Assembly (NCBI GenBank): GCA_030068145.1
Contig: JAPJBO010000820.1
Span: forward strand, 1-64,000
Direction: 5' to 3'
Source: Diplonema papillatum
Lineage: Eukaryota > Euglenozoa > Diplonemea > Diplonemida > Diplonemidae
Length of the DNA: 64,000 nt
Position 1 is the first letter of the stretch; the number at the start of each line of letters is the position of its first letter. Both the position numbers and the translations under genes were made by a program. This document shows positions 45,501 through 57,500 of this stretch, in pieces. The notes below the pieces were generated by a model. That model was given only the letters and a program-made list of their open reading frames with translations, made no database searches and was not told where the DNA came from.

Positions 45501-48500
45501 TTAACTTTTTGCCCATTCTCGAACATTCCAGTTTTTGTGGTGAAAATGTCACTTCCCCGAGACATTTGCCTCAGGTTTTACCGCGAGAACAGCTGAGTTC
45601 ACTGATTCGAAGACGGTACCCTTGCTAACTTCAGGCCGCAGCCTCTTCGGCATCTACACTCGGGTTCTTGGTTGCTTCAAGCTCTTCTACACGTGACGGT
45701 GGTGTGCGAGCTACCCCGTTTAAAAACCCGGCACAGACTTCACTGAGTTTGCTCGTCTTGCTTGCAAATTGTGCGGCGGCCATTGAGTGACCTTAGTTCA
45801 CTGACCTACACCAGGAGAAGCAGCTTGCAAACTTTGCAGCAAAGTGATTCAAAAAGTTTGACCGAAATTTTTTGGGTCAAAAAATTTCGGTCAATTTTTG
45901 GGTCAAAAATTTAGGACAAAATTTTGGGTCAAATTTTTTGGTCAAAAATTCGGGGTCCAATTTTTTTGGTCAACTTTTTTTCAGAGTTGAAGTGGCAGCG
46001 GTTACACTTGGCACATGGCTGCATGATGGCAGGAGAAATGGCTCCTGCCATGCGCCCTGGCGGCTCGCCGGCAATTCCAGTCTCTCTCTCAGCCTGCCAG
46101 CCTGCGGCAGGGAGGACAAGATCCAGTCACCAGCCGCCAGCTCCTGATTATTTTCGACGACTGGCACTTTTTCTTTGCAGCTTCTACTGTAAGAGTAGCA
46201 CATCACTCAAATCTTAATTGGCCCGCTCCTCCTCTGGAGTCATTCGTGACGTCGCGCCCGTCGCTGGTTACTACTCGTGGTAAAACAGTGGCTCTGATTC
46301 TGAAGAGGTTTCGGCACAGAATTTGGAAGCGCTACAAGTAGAACGGGCTGGTCACTCGCGCATACCTGAATTATGCACGAATCTGTGTGCACAATACCTT
46401 TAGAAAACCGTTTACCCGTAGTCTGCGGTGTCAGTGACCCAGTGCGCAACCAGGATACCGAGCCGGGACGCAGCAGCCAACCACAATGCTGGCACCTTGT
46501 TCGAGGAACGGATCCGACGGAAATCGGAATCGGAAATGGCGAACCCAAAAATGGCTGGGATTTTTTGGATGTATGGGTGGTGAGTTCGAATCCCACCCTG
46601 GGCAATTTTCAATGTTCGAGAATAGGCGACTGTTCGAGAATGGGCAAAAAGTTAAAAAGTGTTCGAGAATGGGCAAAAAGTTAGCGAGTGTTCGAGAATG
46701 GGCAAAAAGTTAAATTGTGTTCGAGAATGGGAATTAGCCCGCACCGAATGGGCAAATCTAAGAAAACCGTGCTGTAATGGGCACTCGAAAACACCGAATG
46801 GGCAAATCTAACAACACCGTGCTGTAATGGGCACCAGCCCCGCTAGAGAGCTAAATTGAGAATTTCAATTTACCAACCTCTAGACTCGGACAAAACCGTG
46901 CTGCAATGGGCACCAGCCCAACTGGGAATTAGCCCGTCCAAATCGGGACAATTCCCATTATAGTACACTTCCTTATGTTTGTGCCCATTCTCGAACACTA
47001 TTTAACTTTTTGCCCATTCTCGAACACTCGCTAACTTTTTGCCCATTCTCGAACACTTTTTAACTTTTTGCCCATTCTCGGTAACTTTGTGCCCATTCTC
47101 GAACACTATTTAACTTTTTGCCCATTCTCGAACATTCCAGTTTTTGTGGTGAAAATGTCACTTCCCCGAGACATTTGCCTCAAGTTTCACCGCGAGAACA
47201 GCTGCGTTCACTGATTCGAAGACGGTACCCTTGCTAACTTCAGGCCGCAGCCTCTTCGGCATCTACACTCGGGTTCTTGGTTGCCTCAAGCTCTTCTACA
47301 CGTGACGGTGGTGTGCGAGCTACCCCGTTTAAAAACCCGGCACAGACTTCACTGAGTTTGCTCGTCTTGCTTGCAAATTGCGCGGCGGCCATTGACTCTG
47401 ATGATGATTGAGTGACCTTAGTTCACTGACCTACACCAGGAGAAGCAGCTTGCAAACTTTGCAGCAAAGTGATTCAAAAAATTTGACCGAAATTTTTTGG
47501 GTCAAAAAATTTCGGTCAACTTTTGGGTCAAATTTTTGGGTCAAAAATTTAGGTCAAAATTTTTGGGTCAAAATTTTTGGTCAAAAATTCGGGGTCCAAT
47601 TTTTTTGGTCAATTTTTTTTCAGAGTTGAAGTGGCAGCGGTTACACTTGGCACATGGCTGCATGATGGCAGGAGAAATGGCTCCTGCCATGCGCCCTGGC
47701 GGCTCGCCGGCAATTCCAGTCTCTCTCTCAGCCTGCCAGCCTGCGGCAGGGAGGACAAGATCCAGTCACCATCCGCCAGCTCCTGAATATTTTCAGACGA
47801 CTGGCACTTTTTCTTTGCAGCTTCTACTGTAAGAGTAGCTCATCACTCAAATCTTGATTGGCTGCGGCGTTGCTTACCGCTCTGAGTCTCTCCCGCTTCT
47901 CCTCGGAGTCATTCGTGACGTCGCGCCCGTCGCTGGTTACTACTCGTGGTAAAACAGTGGCTCTGATTCTGAAGAGGTCGAACCCAAAAATGGCTGGGAT
48001 TTTTTGGATGTATGGGTGGTGAGTTCGAATCCCACCCTGGGCAATTTTCAATGTTCGAGAATGGGCAAAAAGTTAGGCGACTGTTCGAGAATGGGGCTAA
48101 TTCCCATTCTCGAACACAATTTAACTTTTTGCCCATTCTCGAACACTCGCTAACTTTTTGCCCATTCTCGAACATTGAAATTTGCCCAGGGTGGGATTCG
48201 AACTCACCACCCATACATCCAAAAAATCCCAGCCATTTTTGGGTTCGCCATTTCCGATTCCGATTTCCGTCGGATCCGTTCCTCGAACAAGGTGCCAGCA
48301 TTGTGGTTGGCTGCTGCGTCCCGGCTCGGTATCCTGGTTGCGCACTGGGTCATTGACACCGCAGACTACGGGTAAACGGTTTTCTAAACACAGATTCGTG
48401 CATAATTCAGGTATGCACGAGTGACCAGCCCGTTCTACTTGTAGCGCTTCCTAATTCTGTGCCGAAACCTCTTCAGAATCAGAGAGTTTTACCACGAGTA

Positions 48501-51500
48501 GTAACCAGCGACGGGCGCGACGTCACGAATGACTCCAGAGGAGGAGCGGGAGAGACTCAGAGCGGTAAGTAACGCCGCAGCCAATCAAGATTTGAGTGAT
48601 GCTACTCTTACAGTAGAAGCTGCAAAGAAAAAGTGCCAGTCGTCTGAAAATAATCAGGAGCTGGCGGATGGTGACTGGATCTTGTCCTCCCTGCCGCAGG
48701 CTGGCAGGCTGAGAGAGAGACTGGAATTGCCGGCGAGCCGCCAGGGCGCATGGCAGGAGCCATTTCTCCTGCCATCATGCAGCCATGTGCCAAGTGTAAC
48801 CGCCACTTCAACTCTGAAAAAAAATTGACCAAAAAAATTGGACCCCAAATTTTTGACCAAAAAATTTGACCCAAAAAATTTGTCCTAAATTTTTGACCCA
48901 AAATTTTTGACCCAAAATTTTTGTCCTAAATTTTTGACCCAAAAAATTTCGGTCAAATTTTTTGGATCACTTTGCTGCAGAGTTTGCAAGCGGGCCAATT
49001 ACCATTCCAGCACCATTTTCAAACTTTTTGCCCATTCCAGCACTATTTCCAAACTTTTTGCCCATTCCAGCACTATCGCAAACTTTTTGCCCATTCCAGC
49101 ACTCTGCCCAAACTTTTTGCCCATTCCAGCACTCTGCCCAAACTTTTTGCCCATTCCAGCACTATTTCCAAACTTTTTGCCCATTCCAGCACTATTTCCA
49201 AACTTTTTGCCCATTCAAGCACTATTAGTATTACCACCCTTTACCAATATTATGGCAAAATCAACACTGCAATTTCCATACCTTCGGGTTTTACCATCTG
49301 CAGGGGGGGGCTAAATACACGGGAGCCAAGCTTCACGTGTTCGGCGGTACTGCAGCCACGGGCCTACGGGTCAAGTGGCTCCCGATTTCCCAGACTAAAG
49401 CATCAAGGCTTGGCGCACCTCTTGGCGCTCGCGCTGATTCGCGGCTGAACGCAAGCTCGTCGAGACGGTCAGCCGCAGGGCAGAGCGGACGGGGTTGTGG
49501 CACTGTGCTGCCTCCGACTCAAGCTTTGCAAGCTGTGGTTGACCGTCACGTTCCTGGACCAGGAGCGGCCTTTTTCTTCTCTTCTTTCTTCTACAGAAGT
49601 CGCCTTGTCCTGCGGCCAAGACGGAGACAGTCCGGACAACACGTAGCCAAGCTGCACGAGCCGATTTCGTCCAAGGGCGCCCACCAAAGCGCCACCTACA
49701 AACGCTCCGCCGACGTGCGCCACCTACACTACGGGTCGTTCCAAAATCACTCTACAGTAGGAGTCTACTTCTCCACTGATTTTGCGGAATCTTCTACGAC
49801 CGGCAGGCCGCAGCAGTCTCGAGATGGCGACGCCACAGCACTGGGCGTCGCCCTTCGCGACCCGCCGACCACTGATGACAAAACCGGGTTCATCACGCTA
49901 CTTAGTACGCTTGCGCAGTGGCTCGTAATAGCCTACAAAGGTTTCACAACAGTCACTGACAGCTTGACAAACGTGTCACGCAGTGTGGGGGACAGCCACT
50001 CGATGGCTCAGAATGGCTGAGATTTCGAAAAGTTTGTTTTGGTGAAAACCCTGGGGTAGGGGGGCAAAAATGCCGAAAAGACAGTGCGAGACTTAGCTAG
50101 CTATTTGGCCAGCTACATGTAGCTCTTTTTAGCTATTTATCACTCATTCCACGAAAAGTGTCACAGATTTGGTGAAAACCCTGGGGTAGGGGGGAAAAAA
50201 TGCCGCGACACTTAGCTAGCTATTTGGCCAGCTACATGTAGCTATTTCTAGCTATATATCACTCATTCCACGAAAAGTGTCACAGATTTGGAACAATTTC
50301 TGGGGGAAAGAGTCGATCCCATGACAGTAGAAGAGGGATCAGAGTTTTCTTGTACGGAGGCTGCTTGTGCTGCGGTAAAATTAGATGCTGCTACCGCAGG
50401 AAAACCCGTGTATCAGTCGCACCGCAACGGACTGACTGTCCGGTGCGCTCACTGTGACCCAGTAAGGCATGGATTCATGACGGCAACGACTTCAGAATGT
50501 ACGTACTGTGATAGGCACACAATGATGGGCAAAACGAGTCACTGCGAGTGCTGGATCTGCTCCAGCCTGGAGTGGGCAAAAAGTTTGGATAAAGTGCTGG
50601 AATGGGCAAAAAGTTCGAAAATAGTGCTGGAATGGGCAAAAAGTTTGGAAATAGTGCTGGAATGGGCAAAAAGTTTGGAGATAGTACTGGAATGGGCAAA
50701 AAGCTTGGAAAAGGTGCTGGAATGGGCAAAAAGTTTGCGATAGTGCTGGAATGGGCAAAAAGTTTGGAAACGGTGCTGGAATGGGCAAAAAGTTTGCGAG
50801 AGTGCTGGAATGGGCAAAAAGTTCAAAAAGGTGCTGGAATGGGAATTGGCCCGTTTGCAAGCTGCTTCTCCTGGTGTAGGTCAGTGAACTAAGGTCACTC
50901 AATGGCCGCCGCGCAATTTGCAAGCAAGACGAGCAAACTCAGTGAAGTCTGTGCCGGGGTTTTAAACGGGGTAGCTCGCACACCACCGTCACGTGTAGAA
51001 GCTTGAAGCAACCAAGAACCCGAGTTTAGATGCTGCGGCCTGAAGTTAGCAAGGGTACCGTCTTCGAATCAGTGAACGCAGCTGTTCTCGCGGTGAAACT
51101 TGAGGCAAATGTCTCGGGGAAGTGACATTTTCACCACAAAAACTGGAATGTTCGAGAATGGGCAAAAAGTTAAATAGTGTTCGAGAATGGGCACAAAGTT
51201 ACCGAGAATGGGCAAAAAGTTAAAAAGTGTTCGAGAATGGGCAAAAAGTTAGCGAGTGTTCGAGAATGGGCAAAAAGTTAAATAGTGTTCGAGAAAGGGC
51301 ACAAACATAAGGAAGTGTACTATAATGGGAATTGTCCCTCGAGAATGGGCAAAAAGTTAAAAAGTGTTCGAGAATGGGCAAAAAGTTAGCGAGTGTTCGA
51401 GAATGGGCAAAAAGTTAAATTGTGTTCGAGAATGGGAATTAGCCCGTCCAAATCGCAGAGGCCGGTGAAAAAAATTCCCCGGCCGGGAATTGAACCCGGG

Positions 51501-54500
51501 TCACCCGCGTGACAGGCGGGTATACTGACCTCTATACTACCGAGGATGTAGAAAAAAAAATTTTTTTTTTTTAACATGTCGACGCCCGTAGGCAACGGCT
51601 TCACTGGGCCGGATTTAACGTCGGGTTAGAAACTGAACTGATACTGAAAGAAAAATGGAAACGGGGAGGAATTCGATTGTCGGGGCTTCCTGCAAACTGA
51701 TCCCCCCATGTAGGCCTTACTAGTGACGGCCGGGTAGGCCAGGTGGAGCGCCCGTGACTGACAGATGCAGCTGCCTGTGGCCAACCGTCCTCGTCATAAC
51801 ATGGTTGTCATTGTATGCGTACACGTTTGTTCCGGCAACTTAGCCTTCTTTCGTCGGCTAGTCGGATCGGGGGTGTGAACGGTGGCTCAGGTCTGCACTG
51901 TGACTTTCGACAACGGCCCTGCCGTTACTGCCATATTCTCGTACTTATGTGCAACGCGCATGCACGTATGCATCGAAGCATGTACACATTCAGCCGTGTA
52001 CCATGTGTACATTCGCTCAGTCTCGCTAGTCAGTGCACAAGTCCCAGTGATAAGGGCTCGAACAGCAAGTTGTCAAGGCATTAGCGTAACAGGCTACAGA
52101 ATAGGTCTAAGCCTACACTGTCTGACCTTGCTTCAGGTAAGGCCGGCGACCTGAGCATTAACTCAGGTGTTGACTGCACTAGAGAAGCTTACAGGTAACG
52201 ATGTAATTCACAAAGCAATAGGCGGCATCCGGCGCGCTCTACACGACGTCACAGCGGCGACTCTTTCAAACGAACGGTTGCGCCGACTTGCGGGGACACG
52301 GTCATTTGCAGCCAAGCCCTAAGACTCAGCGAACGCCTTCGACGATGTTGACAATCTCCGCGGCTGAAACAGATTAGTGTCCAACGCGAGCGGCATCGCA
52401 ATCCGTTGGTGGGATGATGTCGCTTCAGCCTGAACCCCTGGCATTGCGGACGTTAGTGCAAGGTATTCACCAGGTTCAATTCAGGGTTGGAGACCGTTCA
52501 CTTTTTCTATTCGGTTGGAAGGGAGGACAGAGTTGTTGATTGAGTTTGAACAGGTGCCAGAGGTGGTGATGCAAGTCATCGCATGCTGCAGGCGCGCGGT
52601 CTTCGGACAACCGCACAGCAGGCTGCAGGTGTAGCAGGCTTCTCGTGCAGTTGTAAACGGACGAGCCCGCTCAGGCCCACTCACCCGGACTACTGCTGGT
52701 AGTTGAAACCGCAGCCTGCATGTCCAGGGCGTCCTCGAACCGGAGCGTGCCAGTGCAAGAGTCCAGGTCCGGTGTCGGAGAACGATCCGATTCGTGCTGA
52801 GGCCCGGCGAGTTGACTGCCATTCGAACTGATATCCGGCCCAGGTACCAGTTGACTCGAAAGCAACGGAACCACAGGCGAACTCAACTGCGATAGAACGG
52901 TCTGAGAGCTCCAGGCCGAGAGCATGTCGCTCGAGACAGCAGGAGCTGCAGCATTGCTCCACAGCAGATCATCGTCGTTGAGCTGCCGGTATCCCGGTAG
53001 TCCAAAGAAATGCTTCTTCAGCACACTGTGAACGCCTGTCTCACAGCGACACGGGACTGGCCTGCGCGTGACTGCTAACAGGTCCGACCCGGTAAAAAAA
53101 CCCGCGATGCAGTGACTCTACCCCCTGCATCAGGGTGAATCCGCTTCGTCCGGTCGCGCCCCACCAGATGCAATGACGATCCTTGCCACCCCTCGGGCTA
53201 TAGAAAAGCTCAAGCGGTGGAAGAGGTCCTGGCAGGCGGCCGAAACGGTCCGGTCTTCACGGAGGGCGTTGGCGCGGGCAATGTGCCGCAGCTCCGTGAT
53301 TGCTCCTGGGCACCAGGCCCCGTGTCTACAACTAGCGGCACCGCCTTCCATTCCCGCGGGTCTGGCTCATTGGCGATGATTGCGTTGTAGACACGCTCCT
53401 TGACGGCTACAGCGTACGCGGCTGCTGCGCCCGGTACGTGACAGCGACGTCAAGTAGGACGGTGGTGCCATCCCGGACGTAGCTGATGTCCGGGCGCTTG
53501 CGCCGCGCGTTAGCGAACACGGCTCGCTCGATGGAAGGACCGAGCAGTCCTCGTCGAGCGAAGTCGGCGACGATGTCGCGCAGCGCGTTGTGAAGGCGCG
53601 TTCGGCGGCCGCTGCCGAAACACGTCTGGGCGTGCGATCCGTTGACGTCGGTCGCACCGTGTCCGCAAAGGCTGCGCTCCCCCGGCGCGGCCGCAATTGG
53701 AAGCCCCAACCGAAGCCGGACTGCCACCGCCAGCTCGGCCGGAGACAACCACATTGCGGTATCCGCCTCAGGGTTGCCGTACAACCACGCCGAAGCGTGC
53801 TTGCCGGAGCCGCTTTGGATCCGCGCCCGGATCCGGTCTTGAGCCCGGGTCAGGGCCTGACCCTGCAGTTGGCCGGAGTGGCCGAGCTCCTCCGTCAGCG
53901 ACTCGAGAAGGTTCTTCCTCTTCTCGGTGGCCAAGGCGGACGACCATGCCTTCTGTCCTCGCCCCTCGTACTCGGCTCGTGCCTGCATGACGTCCTGGAT
54001 CTTCTCCAGGACGGATTCATAGGTTGCAAGGCGCGGGTCGACGAGGGACGCTTGGACGGTGTCGTCCTGCTGCCACGTGAGGTGTGGCAGCAGGGCCGGG
54101 GCCACGAGGGCGGGGAGATGCGGCCCCCCGTCCAGCGCCGCGGCGATGTGGGCAATCCCGCTCACGTCCGCACAGCTGTGGAGGCCGAGGCCGCCCATCC
54201 TGACGGGGAGTGACGCCTGTGTCCACGACGCGTCATCGGTTTCGATCCCGGTGATCGTCGCGAGACAGGACTGGGTGACGCGGTCGATGCCCGCGTAGTC
54301 GAAGACGGGCCCTGTCGCGCGCATGAGGTGCACCACTCCAACGAAGCCGGCACAGAACTTCGTCAGCGTGAGCGCCACGTGCGCGTCAGGTAGGGACGCG
54401 ATCACCCTCAGCTTCCTCTCGGCGCCCTGTGCCACCCGCTCAACGAACGCGCGGATCTTCTCCGGCGATCCGCACGGCACACCCAGGTGCTCGATCTCAT

Positions 54501-57500
54501 CGAGGGAGCACGTCTCGATATCTCATCGAGGGAGCACGTCTCGATGCCGTCTAGGCCCGCCGGTACCTCGGCGCCCGGGGCAATCGCCAGTCTGCACTTG
54601 CCCCTATTGAGGCTCAGACCGACTGCTGCGGCTCGCCGCTCGAACTCGCACAGCCATCGCGCGATCGAGTCGAGTTCCCCGCCCGTTACCCCGTCGTCGA
54701 GGTAGAACGTCAGGAGCTCGAGGCTGGCCCGGCTCAGCGCTGAGTGGTTGGGCGCGGCCTCCGGCTGCTCCTGAGGTGCCGGCTCCTGTGCTACTGGCCC
54801 GGCGCCCTCCGGATCCTCGGGGGCGCCTCGCGGTATCTGGGCCACCGGCGCCGGCGGAATCGGGCCCGGGAGCGCGAGGGCCGGCTCTCCGGGCTCCGCC
54901 GGGCCCCCGTGGGCTGGGTCCTCGGGTGGCGGTTGCGCTGGCCCCGGCTCGTGCGGTGGCGGTGGCCCCTGCTCAGGAGGGCCCTCTCCGCCTTCCACGG
55001 CTCCTGCGGGGTCCGCGGGCTCCTCCGGCCGCGGAGCCTGAGCGCCCGCCCCCGGGGCCTCTTCCGGCGCCGGCTGGACTGCCGGGCCGACCTGTGGCGC
55101 TGCCGCAGCCTCGGCCGGCGGCGGCGGCGGCGCGATGACGTCCTGCAGCGCCAGGCTGAAGAGGAGAGGCCCCAAGGGGTCCCCCTGTTGCACCCCACGC
55201 TCGGAAGTGAGCGTTTGGTCTCCAACTTGCAGTATGGAGTGCTTCCCGTATGCCGCCATGGTGTACGCCAAGACCTGGGGGGCATGCCTGCTGGCGCTTT
55301 GAATGATCGCCTCCCTCTGCAGGGAGTTGAATGCGTTCGCCAGGTCGATCTGGAGGATGCCCTTGCCCGCCCCGCCTTCCCTGCGGCACATGGCCGCCAC
55401 CCTACGGACGGCGAGAATTCCCGCGTCCGCTCCGGCCTTCACCCCGACACCGACCTGTCCGCTTCGCAGGAGCACGCTTTGCCCGAGCTCCTTTACCACC
55501 CGGTCGGACGCGAGGACCTTTCCGGCCACCCTCCGCAGAATCTCGCCGCAGGCGATGGGCCGGATGCCGCCCCCTCTTTTCACCAGTGGGACCAGCTTGG
55601 CCCCTTTTTTTTTTTTGCATGAGGCACCCGCAAGTGTCCTCGCAGGTAGGGGCGTTACTGGGCCCGCTTTGTGCCGGAAGGCACGCCACGCGCTTGTTTT
55701 CCTTTTGTGTCGCAGGCGTCGAGGTGTGTTGGAAGAGGGCGGGTTGCTTTCCCTGGAGGGTGGGTGTAGAAAGTGCTTTGGTATAGGCATCAGCGCGTGG
55801 CGACAACGTTACCGAGAATGGGCAAAAAGTTAGCGAGTGTTCGAGAATGGGCAAAAAGTTAAATTGTGTTCGAGACTGGGAATTAGCCTTAACTTTTGCC
55901 CATTGTAGAACATTGCTAAATCGTCACTTCTGGGACTCGATACCGGAACATTCGCTAACTTTTGTGCCCATTATCACTCATTCCACGAAAAAGTGTCACA
56001 TTCACTTTCCACTTCTGGAGTTTGTCTTGCGTGAACAGAACGTTTTGCTGGCAATGCTGACACTTTCTTCCGCAAGGAGCTAACCGCTCTTTCGCAAACT
56101 TGCCTTACGACCGTAACGACGTGCCTTGATGAGATGATGTTCTTTACCAAGAATCCCAACACTGCCTACCCTGAAATTGCCATTCCTTGAGCAGTGTACT
56201 TAGACAACCAACAGACAGGTTTGTCAGACAACGACTTGCTTCGTGATGGTGATGGACGGACCGCATCGGTGTAGTCCGTCACGGTGCTAAATTTAAACTC
56301 CAGGGTGAAAAATGCTGGTAGTTTCTCAACACAGACTTTCTAAACTTCGCGCTTTTTAGCGTTTATTGTGGTTTAGAGGTTCGGTTTTTCGTGGTCAATT
56401 GGAGTAAACACCGGCTTCGGTTGAAAAACGTTTCATAGGGAGGATTCGCACAGCAAAAGTTCTCTACCACAACGGATCCTAACACCACCCATCTCGTGGG
56501 CTTGGATTCAAACGGTGTGATGTCAACGTAGGTTCTGAAGGAAAGTCCGTAACATGCCTCAAGGGATTGGTCGTGCTGCTGTTTGTGTTGCTTCAAAGCC
56601 TCGGCATGACGGGCTTCCATGTTGGAGAGCTCGATGCGTTTGAGTTCAGAGAGGTGCTTAAGTTCAGATTGCATGCGCAATTGGAGTTCTTCGGTTTGCT
56701 GGCGGGACGCGACTTGATATGCCTCGAGCTGCGACTTGTAGGATGCGTGCTCCCTTTCGCGGAATCCGGCATCCTCTCTCTCTCGTCGTTCCCGTTCAAG
56801 CTTTGACAACGTTTCCGCGTGCGACTGCTCCCGATCAAGTCGCATGCGACGATCCTCGTCTTCTTCGCGCACCTTCTGTTCTGCTTCAACCTTCTCTCGC
56901 AAGCGTCGGTTCGAATCTTGCTCCTCTAGCGCCGCCCAAAACCGGTCTTCCCTTGCCTTCCTCTCCAATATTTCCCTCTCTTCTCTGGCTTCCTTCTCCT
57001 GCTCGTACTGCCTGTCCCTTGCTTCCCGATCCCTTCGGTATCGCTCTTCTTTCTGATGTCGATCCCTCTCCGCCGCCACTATGCTCAAATTCAGCTCCTG
57101 GAAAATTCCCTTCACATCGTGTGCGAGCCTTTTCATCAGTGCAGAAGCCGCTACCTCCTCATCCGCTAGTAACTGCTGCTTTCTTCGCTCCAAAGCCCTT
57201 CGCTGCCGCCTCTGTTCCCGCTGCCACCGCCACCTCTCCTCGTCTCTCTGTTCACGGTAGTCGCGAGCGCCGTCTCCTTTCGTGTCTTCATTTCTTCTGT
57301 CCGACTCTCTGCCGCTCAGAGCAGCGTGATCGCGATTCGGGGTTCGATCGCTTTTGTAAGCGTCCGCCTCGCTCTTTGCAGCTAATGAGTGGACACGAGG
57401 CGACACAGGTGGCTTGCCTCCCGCCCCTGGGGTGTCGCTCTGTATCGTTTGCCGCGGTATGGCTGATACCTCGGGAATAAGATCACCGTCGCTGACGCCT

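Larger units (their letters stand above)
45532..51145. repeat. Nested large direct and inverted repeats
   Basis: One module of about 800 bp (start TTTTGTGGTGAAAATGTCAC, then an AT-rich TTGGGTCAAAAATT stretch, then GAGTTGAAGTGGCAGCGG) occurs at 45532-46300 and again, same direction, at 47142-47960. An inverted copy of its right part is at about 48170-48960 and an inverted copy of its left part at 50855-51145. Inner arrays of the GGGCAAAAAGTT repeat lie at 46611-46740, 46975-47130 and 48056-48176. The TGGTGAGTTCGAATCCCACC string, a tRNA-like B box, is present in three copies (46577, 48018 and inverted at 48186). The shape suggests repeated insertion of a foldback-type element into itself. Confidence 0.75.
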
